Assembly: GCA_017380355.1 (NCBI GenBank)
Contig: JAFOED010000046.1
Span: 1-5,100, forward strand
DNA length: 5,100 bases
Source of the DNA: Ruminococcus sp.
Lineage (GTDB): Bacteria; Bacillota; Clostridia; Oscillospirales; Acutalibacteraceae
Direction: 5' to 3'
This document shows positions 1 through 4,874 of the stretch, piece by piece. The notes beneath the pieces are model-generated. The model saw nothing but the letters and a program-made list of their open reading frames with translations. It made no database searches and had not been told where the DNA came from. A program made the translations under genes and the position numbers. The first letter of the stretch is position 1; every line of letters begins with the position of its first letter.

Positions 1-2
1 GC

Positions 3-443
3 ATCGACTTTGTGAAGCCCAATATGTCACTGGCGGTGGTTCCCAAAGCCAAAGGCGATGAGGAAAAGATTGCTCAAGGTCTCACCAAGCTTATGGAGGA
101 AGACAAGACCTTCCTTCTGGAAAACAACAAGGAGACCCGTCAGCAAGTGCTCAAGGGGCTGGGTGACCAGCACATTGATGTGATTATCAGCAAGCTGAAA
201 AATAAATTTGGCGTGGAAATCTCCTTTGAAAAACCGAGAGTTCCCTATCGGGAAGCTATCCGCAAAAAAATATTTTCGTCAAAACTTCCGAAAAGCGCAA
301 CAGCGTGTTCTAAGCGGTCAATGTTTATAATCTGTTCCATGAAAATCCTCACAACTGATAAACAAATTTATACAAATATCAGTATACCACAAATATCGGG
401 TGAAATCAAAGAAAATATTACATTATATATGGAGAAAAATTAA
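3..443 (+). CDS. Elongation factor G-like GTPase, internal fragment joined to non-homologous sequence
   Basis: The reading frame is open from the window edge, so the 5' part lies outside; the GTG at 12 is internal and not a start. The first ~89 residues read as EF-G domain III: MSLAVVPKAKGDEEKI, then an EED-TFLLENN stretch, then LGDQHIDVIISKLKNKFGV and finally VPYREAIRKK. The wording is closer to the EF-G2 branch than to canonical FusA or TetM-type protection proteins. EF-G proteins are cytosolic ribosome translocation GTPases; what EF-G2 forms do is less certain. Domain IV should follow YREAIRKK, but from position 270 no frame resembles it. The frame runs on to a stop at 441-443, through the antisense of a phoH start and its promoter, so residues after about 269 are not a real protein. 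GC over 1-240 is about 47%, slightly above the central genes. EF-G family assignment is firm; the exact subtype is inferred. Confidence 0.8.
   Translation: MDFVKPNMSLAVVPKAKGDEEKIAQGLTKLMEEDKTFLLENNKETRQQVLKGLGDQHIDVIISKLKNKFGVEISFEKPRVPYREAIRKKIFSSKLPKSATACSKRSMFIICSMKILTTDKQIYTNISIPQISGEIKENITLYMEKN
264..340 (-). CDS. phoH: PhoH-like ATPase, N-terminal fragment
   Basis: On the minus strand an ATG at 340-338 opens MEQIINIDRLEHAVALFGSF followed by DENI. This matches the N-terminal signature of PhoH/YbeZ-type proteins, where a short beta strand is followed by LFG-x-x-D-x-N. A GTGAGGA ribosome binding site lies at 352-346, six bases upstream, and a strong promoter sits behind it. Homology ends at the A-run 264-270, about 25 codons in. 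The frame then reads antisense to the EF-G fragment and stops within a few codons. Intact PhoH is about 320 residues with a Walker ATPase domain, all missing here, so the fragment cannot be functional as seen. In Clostridia PhoH commonly sits upstream of ybeY; that neighbourhood is also lost. The identification rests on a short stretch plus the proper start signals. Confidence 0.62.
381..409 (-). promoter_or_regulatory. Sigma-A promoter for the phoH-like gene
   Basis: The minus strand has TTGATT (-35, 409-404), a 17-base spacer and TATACT (-10, 386-381). A TGG just before the -10 forms an extended -10. Transcription would start near 374, giving a leader of about 34 bases before the ATG at 340. 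It is divergent from the ylxM promoter. Confidence 0.7.
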
Positions 444-473
444 CTTTTTATCAAATAAATATCGTTAATATGC

Positions 474-502
474 TTGACAATGAGGGCTTGTTTTGTTATA
501 AT
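474..502 (+). promoter_or_regulatory. Consensus sigma-A promoter for ylxM-ffh
   Basis: TTGACA (474-479), a 17-base spacer and TATAAT (497-502) make a perfect consensus match, with TGT just before the -10 as an extended -10 element. Transcription should start near 509, about 49 bases before the ylxM start codon. This is the strongest promoter in the window and is the likely main source of ylxM-ffh mRNA, possibly reaching rpsP-khpA. Confidence 0.88.
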
Positions 503-510
503 CGCAGGAG

Positions 511-531
511 TGTAAAGCGATTTGCTTTACA
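511..531 (+). promoter_or_regulatory. 5'-end mRNA hairpin in the ylxM leader
   Basis: Positions 511-518 (TGTAAAGC) pair perfectly with 524-531 (GCTTTACA) around a 5-base loop. The predicted transcript start is near 509, so the hairpin would cap the 5' end of the mRNA. It has no T-tract, so it is not a terminator. A stabilising role is inferred. Confidence 0.45.
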
Positions 532-557
532 GCAAAAACAGACAGGAGGGCTGAAAT

Positions 558-917
558 TTGGATAAAAATCTTGAAATTTCGCTTCTGTTTGATTTTTACA
601 AAGATATGCTGACTGACACTCAGCAGCAGGCTGTCAGCCTGTATTATAACGACGACTTGTCGCTTAAAGAAACTGCCGATATTTTAGGTATGTCGCGACA
701 AGGAGTGCGAGACGCTTTAACAAGAGCGAAAACCAGCTTGTTTGAGTACGAAGAGAAGCTTTCTCTTTGTGCAAGATTTGATAAAACGTCTGTAGAGCTC
801 GATTCTATTTTGCAGTGCACACAGCAGATAGAGGAGCTGTCACAAGACGAAAAACTGCTCACACTCGTTAAGAGTATTAACGAGTCTGTGCATAGACTTT
901 ACGAAACGGAGGTCTGA
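558..917 (+). CDS. ylxM: YlxM family SRP accessory DNA-binding-like protein
   Basis: A 119-residue protein of the YlxM/UPF0122 family, close to the usual ~110. A sigma-region-4-like helix-turn-helix spans about residues 20-61, with the family hallmark LSLKETADILGMSRQGVRDA and a following TRAKTSL helix. The C-terminal ~55 residues are charged, helical and variable. Family members are encoded next to ffh; in Streptococcus YlxM is reported to associate with the signal recognition particle and influence its GTPase activity. The start is a TTG at 558, chosen because AGGAGGG (544-550) lies 7 bases upstream and no ATG or GTG fits the alignment. The stop is two bases before the ffh ATG, so the two genes are cotranscribed and probably translationally coupled. 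Confidence 0.93.
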   Translation: MDKNLEISLLFDFYKDMLTDTQQQAVSLYYNDDLSLKETADILGMSRQGVRDALTRAKTSLFEYEEKLSLCARFDKTSVELDSILQCTQQIEELSQDEKLLTLVKSINESVHRLYETEV

Positions 918-919
918 TT

Positions 920-2293
920 ATGGCATTTGAAGGCTTGTCCGAAAAGCTGTCAAAAGCGTTTAAAAAACTTAAAAATAAAGGTAAGCTTAAAGAATCCGAT
1001 GTTAAAGAAGCGATGCGAGAAGTCAGACTCGCGTTACTCGAAGCTGACGTTAACTATAAGGTTGCTAAAGATTTTACTAACAAAGTCACTGAGCGTGCAG
1101 TAGGCTCTGACGTTATGGAGAGTCTGACTCCTGCTCAGATGGTTATAAAAATTGTTGACGAGGAACTCGCTGCTTTGATGGGTGCTGAAAACGCACGACT
1201 TAACTTCTCGTCAAAACCACCGACTGTCATTATGATGTGCGGTCTTCAGGGTGCCGGTAAAACTACCCACTCAGGTAAGCTTGCGCTTCACCTGAAAAAG
1301 CAGAATCACAGACCACTTCTGGTAGCCTGTGATATTTACCGTCCTGCTGCTATCGAACAGCTTAAAGTTGTCGGTAAAAAAGCGGAAGTTTCTGTTTTCG
1401 AAATGGGACAGGAAAATCCTGTTAAAATCGCTAAAGAAGCGATTAAACACGCTAGAGATTACGGCAACGATATCGTTATTCTCGATACCGCCGGCCGACT
1501 CCATATCGATGAAGAGCTCATGGACGAGCTTAAAAACATCAAATCCGAAGTCAAGGTCGACGAGGTGCTCCTCGTTATCGACTCAATGACAGGTCAGGAC
1601 GCAGTTAATGTCGCAAAGACATTCAACGAGTTGCTCGACATCACAGGCGTTATTCTCACTAAGCTCGACGGCGATACCCGAGGCGGTGCCGCACTATCAG
1701 TAAAAGCTGTTACAGGACGTCCGATTAAGTTCTCCGGTACAGGCGAAAAGCTCGAGGATTTAGAGCCTTTCCATCCTGATAGAATGGCTAGCCGAATTTT
1801 AGGTATGGGTGACGTGCTCTCTCTTATCGAAGAAGCTGAGCAGAAGCTCGACCAGAAAAAGGCTGAGAAACTTGCCGATAAGATGATGAAGAATAAAATG
1901 GACTTTAACGACCTGCTCGACCAGTTTGAGCAGATTCAGAATATGGGTCCGATTAAAGGTATTCTCTCTAAACTTCCGGGTGTTGGTAATAAGCTCGATG
2001 ACGTTGATATCGACGACCGCCAGATCGACTGGTGTAAAGCGATTATCCTTTCTATGACAAAAGAAGAGCGTGAAAAACCATCGCTCATCAATCCGTCCAG
2101 AAAGCGCAGAATCGCTGCAGGTAGTGGTCGAAGCGTCGAAGAAGTTAACCGCCTGATAAAACAGCTCGAACAGACTCAGAAAATGATGAGACAGTTCACT
2201 AGAAACTCTAAAAAAGGCAAGAAAATGAGAAATCTTCCGGGCCTTGGCGGTCCGATGCCACCGATGGGTGGTGGCGGTTTCCCTGGATTTTAA
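920..2293 (+). CDS. ffh: Signal recognition particle protein Ffh (SRP54 homologue)
   Basis: Ffh binds the 4.5S/scRNA, captures signal sequences as they leave the ribosome and docks with FtsY for membrane targeting. The 457 residues are a complete protein. An N domain (1-~98) with ALLEADVN is followed by the NG GTPase: G1 GLQGAGKTT at 108-116, DIYRPAA at 138-144, G3 DTAGR at 189-193, G4 TKLD at 247-250 with GDTRGG, and the closing LEPFHPDR and LGMGDV at 281-299. The M domain (~300-433) has a methionine-bearing finger loop around 321-353 and the RNA-binding segment SMTKEEREKPSLINPSRKRR with GSG (401-403). The tail (434-457) is basic, then rich in Gly, Met and Pro. The ATG follows GGAGG (908-912) at 7 bases. 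All GTPase motifs are intact. The scRNA gene is not in this window. Confidence 0.98.
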   Translation: MAFEGLSEKLSKAFKKLKNKGKLKESDVKEAMREVRLALLEADVNYKVAKDFTNKVTERAVGSDVMESLTPAQMVIKIVDEELAALMGAENARLNFSSKPPTVIMMCGLQGAGKTTHSGKLALHLKKQNHRPLLVACDIYRPAAIEQLKVVGKKAEVSVFEMGQENPVKIAKEAIKHARDYGNDIVILDTAGRLHIDEELMDELKNIKSEVKVDEVLLVIDSMTGQDAVNVAKTFNELLDITGVILTKLDGDTRGGAALSVKAVTGRPIKFSGTGEKLEDLEPFHPDRMASRILGMGDVLSLIEEAEQKLDQKKAEKLADKMMKNKMDFNDLLDQFEQIQNMGPIKGILSKLPGVGNKLDDVDIDDRQIDWCKAIILSMTKEEREKPSLINPSRKRRIAAGSGRSVEEVNRLIKQLEQTQKMMRQFTRNSKKGKKMRNLPGLGGPMPPMGGGGFPGF

Positions 2294-2374
2294 GGGAACC
2301 TTAACTAGTCTTTAATGCCAATAATTTACATTGGTAAATAAATATAAAATAACAATATATTGGAGGAACAAAAA

Positions 2375-2614
2375 ATGGTTAAAATCAGATTAAGAAGAAT
2401 GGGCGCTAAGAAATCACCTTTCTACAGAATCGTTGTTGCTGACTCAAGATACCCACGTGATGGTCGTTTCATCGAGGAAATCGGCACATACAACCCACTC
2501 ACAGAGCCATCAGAGGTTAAAGTTGACGCTGACAAGGTAAAAGAGTGGATCGCTAAGGGTGCACAGCCAACAGATACAGTAAAGAACCTTTTCAAGAAGA
2601 ACGGCATTCTTTAA
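2375..2614 (+). CDS. rpsP: 30S ribosomal protein bS16
   Basis: A 79-residue bS16 that binds 16S rRNA and supports small-subunit assembly. It carries the family signature at the N-terminus (VKIRLRRMGAKKSPFYRIVV, then ADSR-PRDGRFIE) and the conserved IGTYNPL, followed by the helical C-terminus with TDTVKNLFKKNGIL. The length is typical. The ATG at 2375 is preferred to an in-frame TTG at 2360 because GGAGGA (2362-2367) sits 7 bases before the ATG and would lie inside a longer frame. It follows ffh by an 81-base gap without a clear terminator or promoter, so readthrough from the ylxM promoter is plausible, and it precedes khpA by 22 bases. Confidence 0.97.
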   Translation: MVKIRLRRMGAKKSPFYRIVVADSRYPRDGRFIEEIGTYNPLTEPSEVKVDADKVKEWIAKGAQPTDTVKNLFKKNGIL

Positions 2615-2636
2615 TTTTTGAAAGGAAACTGTTCTG

Positions 2637-2870
2637 ATGAAAGAGTTACTTTTAACGATTGCGAAAGGTCTTGTTGAAGAGCCTGAGAAGGTTTCTGTTA
2701 CACAGGACGACCCTAACGAAGAGGGCACAGTCGTGTACCACATCCACGTTGCTGAGAACGATATGGGCAGAATCATCGGCAAACAGGGCAGAATCGCGAA
2801 AGCTATCCGTACTGTTGCTCGCAGTGCTGCTATCCGTAGCAACGAGAAAATCATGGTCGAAATCGACTAA
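2637..2870 (+). CDS. khpA: KH-domain RNA-binding protein KhpA (YlqC)
   Basis: A 77-residue single KH-domain protein, the usual length for the KhpA/YlqC family. The KH core holds DMGRIIGKQGRIAKAIRTV, with the GxxG loop GKQG at residues 48-51 between two helices, followed by the last strand (KIMVEID). In streptococci and other Bacillota KhpA pairs with KhpB/Jag, binds RNA and affects cell division and elongation. The gene lies between rpsP and rimM, its standard position in Bacillota. The ATG has AAGGA (2622-2626) ten bases upstream, which is rather long spacing. An intrinsic terminator follows 16 bases after the stop, closing the first transcription unit. Confidence 0.95.
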   Translation: MKELLLTIAKGLVEEPEKVSVTQDDPNEEGTVVYHIHVAENDMGRIIGKQGRIAKAIRTVARSAAIRSNEKIMVEID

Positions 2871-2886
2871 TAACTTGAAGAAACTT

Positions 2887-2915
2887 GCGGTGCATTTTGC
2901 ACCGCTTTTTCTTTT
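2887..2915 (+). terminator. Intrinsic terminator after khpA
   Basis: GCGGTGCA (2887-2894) pairs perfectly with TGCACCGC (2898-2905) around a 3-base loop and is followed by five T, one C and four T (2906-2915). It is a strong Rho-independent terminator separating rpsP-khpA from rimM-trmD. Confidence 0.9.
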
Positions 2916-2919
2916 GTGC

Positions 2920-2948
2920 TTTACTATTTTGTTTTGGTGTGATAAAAT
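2920..2948 (+). promoter_or_regulatory. Promoter for rimM-trmD
   Basis: TTTACT (2920-2925), a 17-base spacer and TAAAAT (2943-2948), with TGA directly before the -10 as an extended -10. Transcription would start near 2955, leaving a leader of about 26 bases. The -35 begins four bases after the terminator T-tract, so the two elements form a compact relay. Confidence 0.68.
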
Positions 2949-2969
2949 CACTTTGAAATCTGAATTTAC

Positions 2970-2975
2970 AGGTGA
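2970..2975 (+). promoter_or_regulatory. rimM ribosome binding site deciding the start
   Basis: AGGTGA at 2970-2975 lies five bases before the ATG at 2981. A GTG at 2972 is in frame but falls inside this site, so it is not the start. Confidence 0.75.
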
Positions 2976-2980
2976 AAATT

Positions 2981-3493
2981 ATGGTAAAAGAATTCTTAGA
3001 AGGCGGTAAAATCGTCGGTACACACGGTGTCAGAGGTGAGATGCGTGTTGAGTGCTGGTGCGATTCTCCGCAGTTTCTGGCACAGTTTAAGACACTTTAT
3101 TTCAACGAGGGTGCAGAAAAGGTAAAGGTTAATTCACGTGCTCACAAAAATATGGTGCTTACTAAAATTCCGGGAATTGACACTATCGAGCAGGCTGACA
3201 CTTTAAGAGGTAAGATTCTCTACATAAAACGTTCTGACATCAAGCTCGAAGAGGGCGTTAATTTCGTTCAGGATTTAATCGGTCTTGAGGTTGTTGATTC
3301 CGATACAGGTAAAGTATACGGTGTTGTAAAAGACGTTCTGCGTACAGGTTCAAACGACGTTTACGAGATGAAAGGTGAGGATGAGAAAATGTACTACATC
3401 CCTGCTATTCCTGACATCGTTGACGAAATAGATATAGAGGGCAACAAGCTTTCTATCACCCCTATGAAAGGACTGTTCTCTGATGAGGATTGA
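2981..3493 (+). CDS. rimM: 16S rRNA processing / ribosome maturation factor RimM
   Basis: RimM binds uS19 and helps mature the 30S head and process 16S rRNA. The 170-residue length fits the family. The N-terminal beta-barrel domain opens with GGKIVGTHGVRGEMRV (residues 8-23) and contains the characteristic A-D-LRGK turn (72-78). A PRC-barrel domain fills about 97-166, with QDLIGLEVVDSDTGKVYGVV, NDVYEM and the YYIPAIPDIVDEID segment. Start choice is set by the AGGTGA site. The gene ends within trmD (11-bp overlap), the usual arrangement, and the pair is driven by its own promoter because a terminator isolates it from khpA. Confidence 0.97.
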   Translation: MVKEFLEGGKIVGTHGVRGEMRVECWCDSPQFLAQFKTLYFNEGAEKVKVNSRAHKNMVLTKIPGIDTIEQADTLRGKILYIKRSDIKLEEGVNFVQDLIGLEVVDSDTGKVYGVVKDVLRTGSNDVYEMKGEDEKMYYIPAIPDIVDEIDIEGNKLSITPMKGLFSDED

Positions 3494-4232
3494 TATAATA
3501 ACCTTGTTTCCTGAGATGATGGAGACGGTGCTTTCTGAGTCGATTATCGGCAGAGCGCAGAAAAAAGGAGTGCTCGAGATTAACTGTCACCAGCTCAGAG
3601 AGTTTGCTTTTGATAAGCACAGACACGTTGACGATGCGCCGTATGGCGGTGGTAAGGGAATGCTTATGATGACCGAGCCGATTGCGCTGTGTTTCGAGGA
3701 TATCTGTAAGAATCTCGACGAAAAGCCGTACTTCGTCTATATGACCCCACAGGGAAACGTGCTGAATCAGAAAAAGCTTATAGACATCAGCGAAAAGCAT
3801 AACAATATTTGTGTGCTGTGCGGTCATTACGAGGGTGTAGACCAGCGTGTGATTGACGAGCTTGTCGATGAAGAAATTTCAATAGGCGATTACGTTTTAA
3901 CAGGCGGCGAGCTTCCGACTCTCGTTTTTGTTGACGCTCTTGCTCGTATGGAAAAGGGTGTGCTTTCTGAAGACGAGTGCTTCACAAAAGAGAGCCACTA
4001 CGACGGACTTTTGGAGTATCCGCAGTATACTCGTCCACAGGTGTGGCGAGGAAGAGAAGTCCCACAGGTGCTTTTGTCAGGTCACCACGAAAATGTAGAC
4101 AAATGGCGCAGAGAGCAGAGTATTATCAACACCGCGAAAAAGCGTCCTGATATGATAAAAACTGCTGATTTAACCGACAAAGAAAAAGAACTTGCACAGA
4201 GTATTATCGATGCAAACGACGCAAAAGAATGA
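3483..4232 (+). CDS. trmD: tRNA (guanine-N1)-methyltransferase TrmD
   Basis: TrmD transfers a methyl group from S-adenosylmethionine to N1 of G37 next to the anticodon, preventing +1 frameshifting. The 249-residue protein is complete. It shows DDAPYGGGKGM (50-60), YMTPQG (86-91), LCGHYEGVDQRV (112-123) and IGDYVLTGGELP (134-145), which build the trefoil-knot cofactor site. Next come SHYDGLLEYPQYTRP (171-185), where Asp174 aligns with the catalytic Asp of characterised TrmD, and VLLSGHHENVDKWRR (196-210). The first codons overlap rimM by 11 bp, and the ribosome binding site AAGGA (3468-3472) lies within rimM, so translation is probably coupled. No rplS follows, although trmD-rplS is the common order in many Bacteria. 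Confidence 0.98.
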   Translation: MRIDIITLFPEMMETVLSESIIGRAQKKGVLEINCHQLREFAFDKHRHVDDAPYGGGKGMLMMTEPIALCFEDICKNLDEKPYFVYMTPQGNVLNQKKLIDISEKHNNICVLCGHYEGVDQRVIDELVDEEISIGDYVLTGGELPTLVFVDALARMEKGVLSEDECFTKESHYDGLLEYPQYTRPQVWRGREVPQVLLSGHHENVDKWRREQSIINTAKKRPDMIKTADLTDKEKELAQSIIDANDAKE

Positions 4233-4274
4233 CCATTTAATGCGGAAAATGTCATTTTTTGCCCTTGCTCGTTG

Positions 4275-4311
4275 TGTGCTAAGCACAAATATTTTTCAAC
4301 ATTTTAGCACA
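4275..4311 (+). repeat. Nested inverted repeats forming alternative hairpins
   Basis: TGTGCTAA (4275-4282) is perfectly complementary to TTAGCACA (4304-4311), enclosing 21 bases. The same left arm TGTGC can instead pair with GCACA at 4283-4287 around a 3-base loop, followed by T5 at 4292-4296. The short form could act as a weak terminator for rimM-trmD; the two forms exclude each other. Confidence 0.45.
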
Positions 4312-4320
4312 TTTGCACAA

Positions 4321-4350
4321 ATAACAAGTTTGTAAAAAAATACTTGTTAT
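4321..4350. repeat. 9-bp perfect inverted repeat upstream of ptsH
   Basis: ATAACAAGT (4321-4329) is the exact reverse complement of ACTTGTTAT (4342-4350), with a 12-base A-rich spacer. The repeat ends about 28 bases before the ptsH -35. There is no T-tract on the + strand. It could be a hairpin or a regulator site; no known operator was recognised. Confidence 0.5.
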
Positions 4351-4378
4351 GTATCAAAACAAAAATGGTTTTTCACAG

Positions 4379-4407
4379 TTGACCTTGCCGATTTTTGTGG
4401 ATATAAT
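4379..4407 (+). promoter_or_regulatory. Sigma-A promoter for ptsH
   Basis: TTGACC (4379-4384), a 17-base spacer and TATAAT (4402-4407), one base short of consensus. Transcription would start near 4414, giving a leader of about 75 bases. No catabolite-responsive element was recognised around it. Confidence 0.87.
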
Positions 4408-4415
4408 AACAATAA

Positions 4416-4437
4416 TCGAACAGAATCTCCTGTTTGA
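4416..4437 (+). promoter_or_regulatory. 5'-end mRNA hairpin in the ptsH leader
   Basis: TCGAACAG (4416-4423) pairs with CTGTTTGA (4430-4437), eight pairs including one G-U, around a 6-base loop. It begins about two bases after the predicted transcript start, as in the ylxM leader. A stabilising role is inferred. Confidence 0.42.
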
Positions 4438-4488
4438 GGTTGATTTTTGTTAAACAAATTATTTTGCAAAGTAAGAGAGGGTATTAGA

Positions 4489-4752
4489 ATGTACACAAAG
4501 GAAGTATTAGTTCAGAACAAAGCTGGTCTTCACGCTCGTCCTGCAACATTTTTCATTCAGAAAGCTAACGAGTATAAGTCAACTGTATGGGTAGAGAAGG
4601 ACGAAAGAAAAGTTAACGCTAAGAGCCTTCTTGGTGTATTATCACTCGGTATCATCGGTGGTACTACAATCACTATCTACGCTGACGGTTCAGACGAGCA
4701 CGAGGCTGTTGAGGGTCTTGTTGCTTTAGTTGAAACAGGCTTTGCTGAGTAA
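4489..4752 (+). CDS. ptsH: Phosphocarrier protein HPr
   Basis: HPr relays phosphate from enzyme I to the sugar-specific EIIA proteins of the phosphotransferase system. The 87-residue length is standard. The active site is KAGLHARPA (11-19) with His15. The regulatory segment VNAKSLLGVLSLGI (42-55) carries Ser46, the HPr kinase target in Bacillota that enables CcpA-dependent control. Having His15 argues against Crh, which lacks it. The ATG at 4489 follows AGAGGG (4476-4481) by 7 bases; an in-frame TTG at 4447 would add 14 residues not seen in the family. The gene has its own promoter and terminator and no adjacent ptsI, so it is monocistronic here. In Clostridia HPr genes often sit in the uvrC-hprK-murB-rapZ-whiA neighbourhood, consistent with uvrC downstream. 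Confidence 0.97.
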   Translation: MYTKEVLVQNKAGLHARPATFFIQKANEYKSTVWVEKDERKVNAKSLLGVLSLGIIGGTTITIYADGSDEHEAVEGLVALVETGFAE

Positions 4753-4776
4753 TTTTATTTAAATATTTTGTGTATT

Positions 4777-4804
4777 AAAGGCGGAAGTTTTTTCCGCCTT
4801 TTTT
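4777..4804 (+). terminator. Intrinsic terminator after ptsH
   Basis: AAAGGCGGAA (4777-4786) pairs perfectly with TTCCGCCTTT (4792-4801) around a 5-base loop, with T continuing to 4804. It is a strong Rho-independent terminator 24 bases after the ptsH stop. Confidence 0.93.
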
Positions 4805-4811
4805 ATTTTGC

Positions 4812-4839
4812 TTTACAAACCTTCGATTTTAATTATAAT
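4812..4839 (+). promoter_or_regulatory. Promoter for uvrC
   Basis: TTTACA (4812-4817), a 16-base spacer and TATAAT (4834-4839). Transcription would start near 4846. A 6-bp inverted repeat, AAACTA/TAGTTT (4842-4847 and 4851-4856), covers the predicted start. Confidence 0.75.
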
Positions 4840-4861
4840 TTAAACTAGGATAGTTTGTGAA

Positions 4862-4869
4862 AGGGGTGA
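4862..4869 (+). promoter_or_regulatory. uvrC ribosome binding site deciding the start
   Basis: AGGGGTGA at 4862-4869 lies five bases before the GTG at 4875. An in-frame GTG at 4857 is upstream of this site and has no ribosome binding site of its own. Confidence 0.75.
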
Positions 4870-4874
4870 GTTTT

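Larger units (their letters stand above)
4233..4378. other. Intergenic region after trmD with inverted repeats, no gene seen
   Basis: This AT-rich stretch lies between trmD and the ptsH promoter. No frame shows codon bias, a start with a ribosome binding site or recognisable similarity, and no tRNA fold was found. It contains an AT-rich hairpin candidate (4242-4262), overlapping hairpins around 4275-4311 and a 9-bp inverted repeat at 4321-4350. A 9-base direct repeat GCACAAATA occurs at 4283-4291 and 4315-4323. No strong GC-rich terminator ends trmD. Confidence 0.6.

Noticed and set aside
270..443. C-terminal ~57 residues of the + strand frame that continues the EF-G fragment
   Set aside because: The bases are explained by the phoH start, its ribosome binding site and its promoter on the other strand; the residues resemble nothing in EF-G and the frame is open only by chance.
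2290..2304. TTAAGG/CCTTAA hairpin across the ffh stop codon as a terminator
   Set aside because: The stem is only six pairs, mostly A-T, and is not followed by a T-tract.
2311..2353. Separate rpsP promoter in the ffh-rpsP gap
   Set aside because: A TTTACA (2325-2330) and a TATAAA (2343-2348) exist but are only 12 bases apart, and no better-spaced pair was found.
2510..2951. Long overlapping open frames on both strands over rpsP, khpA and their gap
   Set aside because: They are shadows of rpsP and khpA; they lack ribosome binding sites and cross the khpA terminator.
3462..3827. Minus-strand open frame of about 120 codons inside trmD
   Set aside because: It is antisense to a fully conserved trmD and has no start signals or recognisable motif.
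4242..4262. Terminator directly after trmD
   Set aside because: The stem needs two G-U pairs and four A-T pairs, and the T-run lies inside the stem, so termination would be poor.
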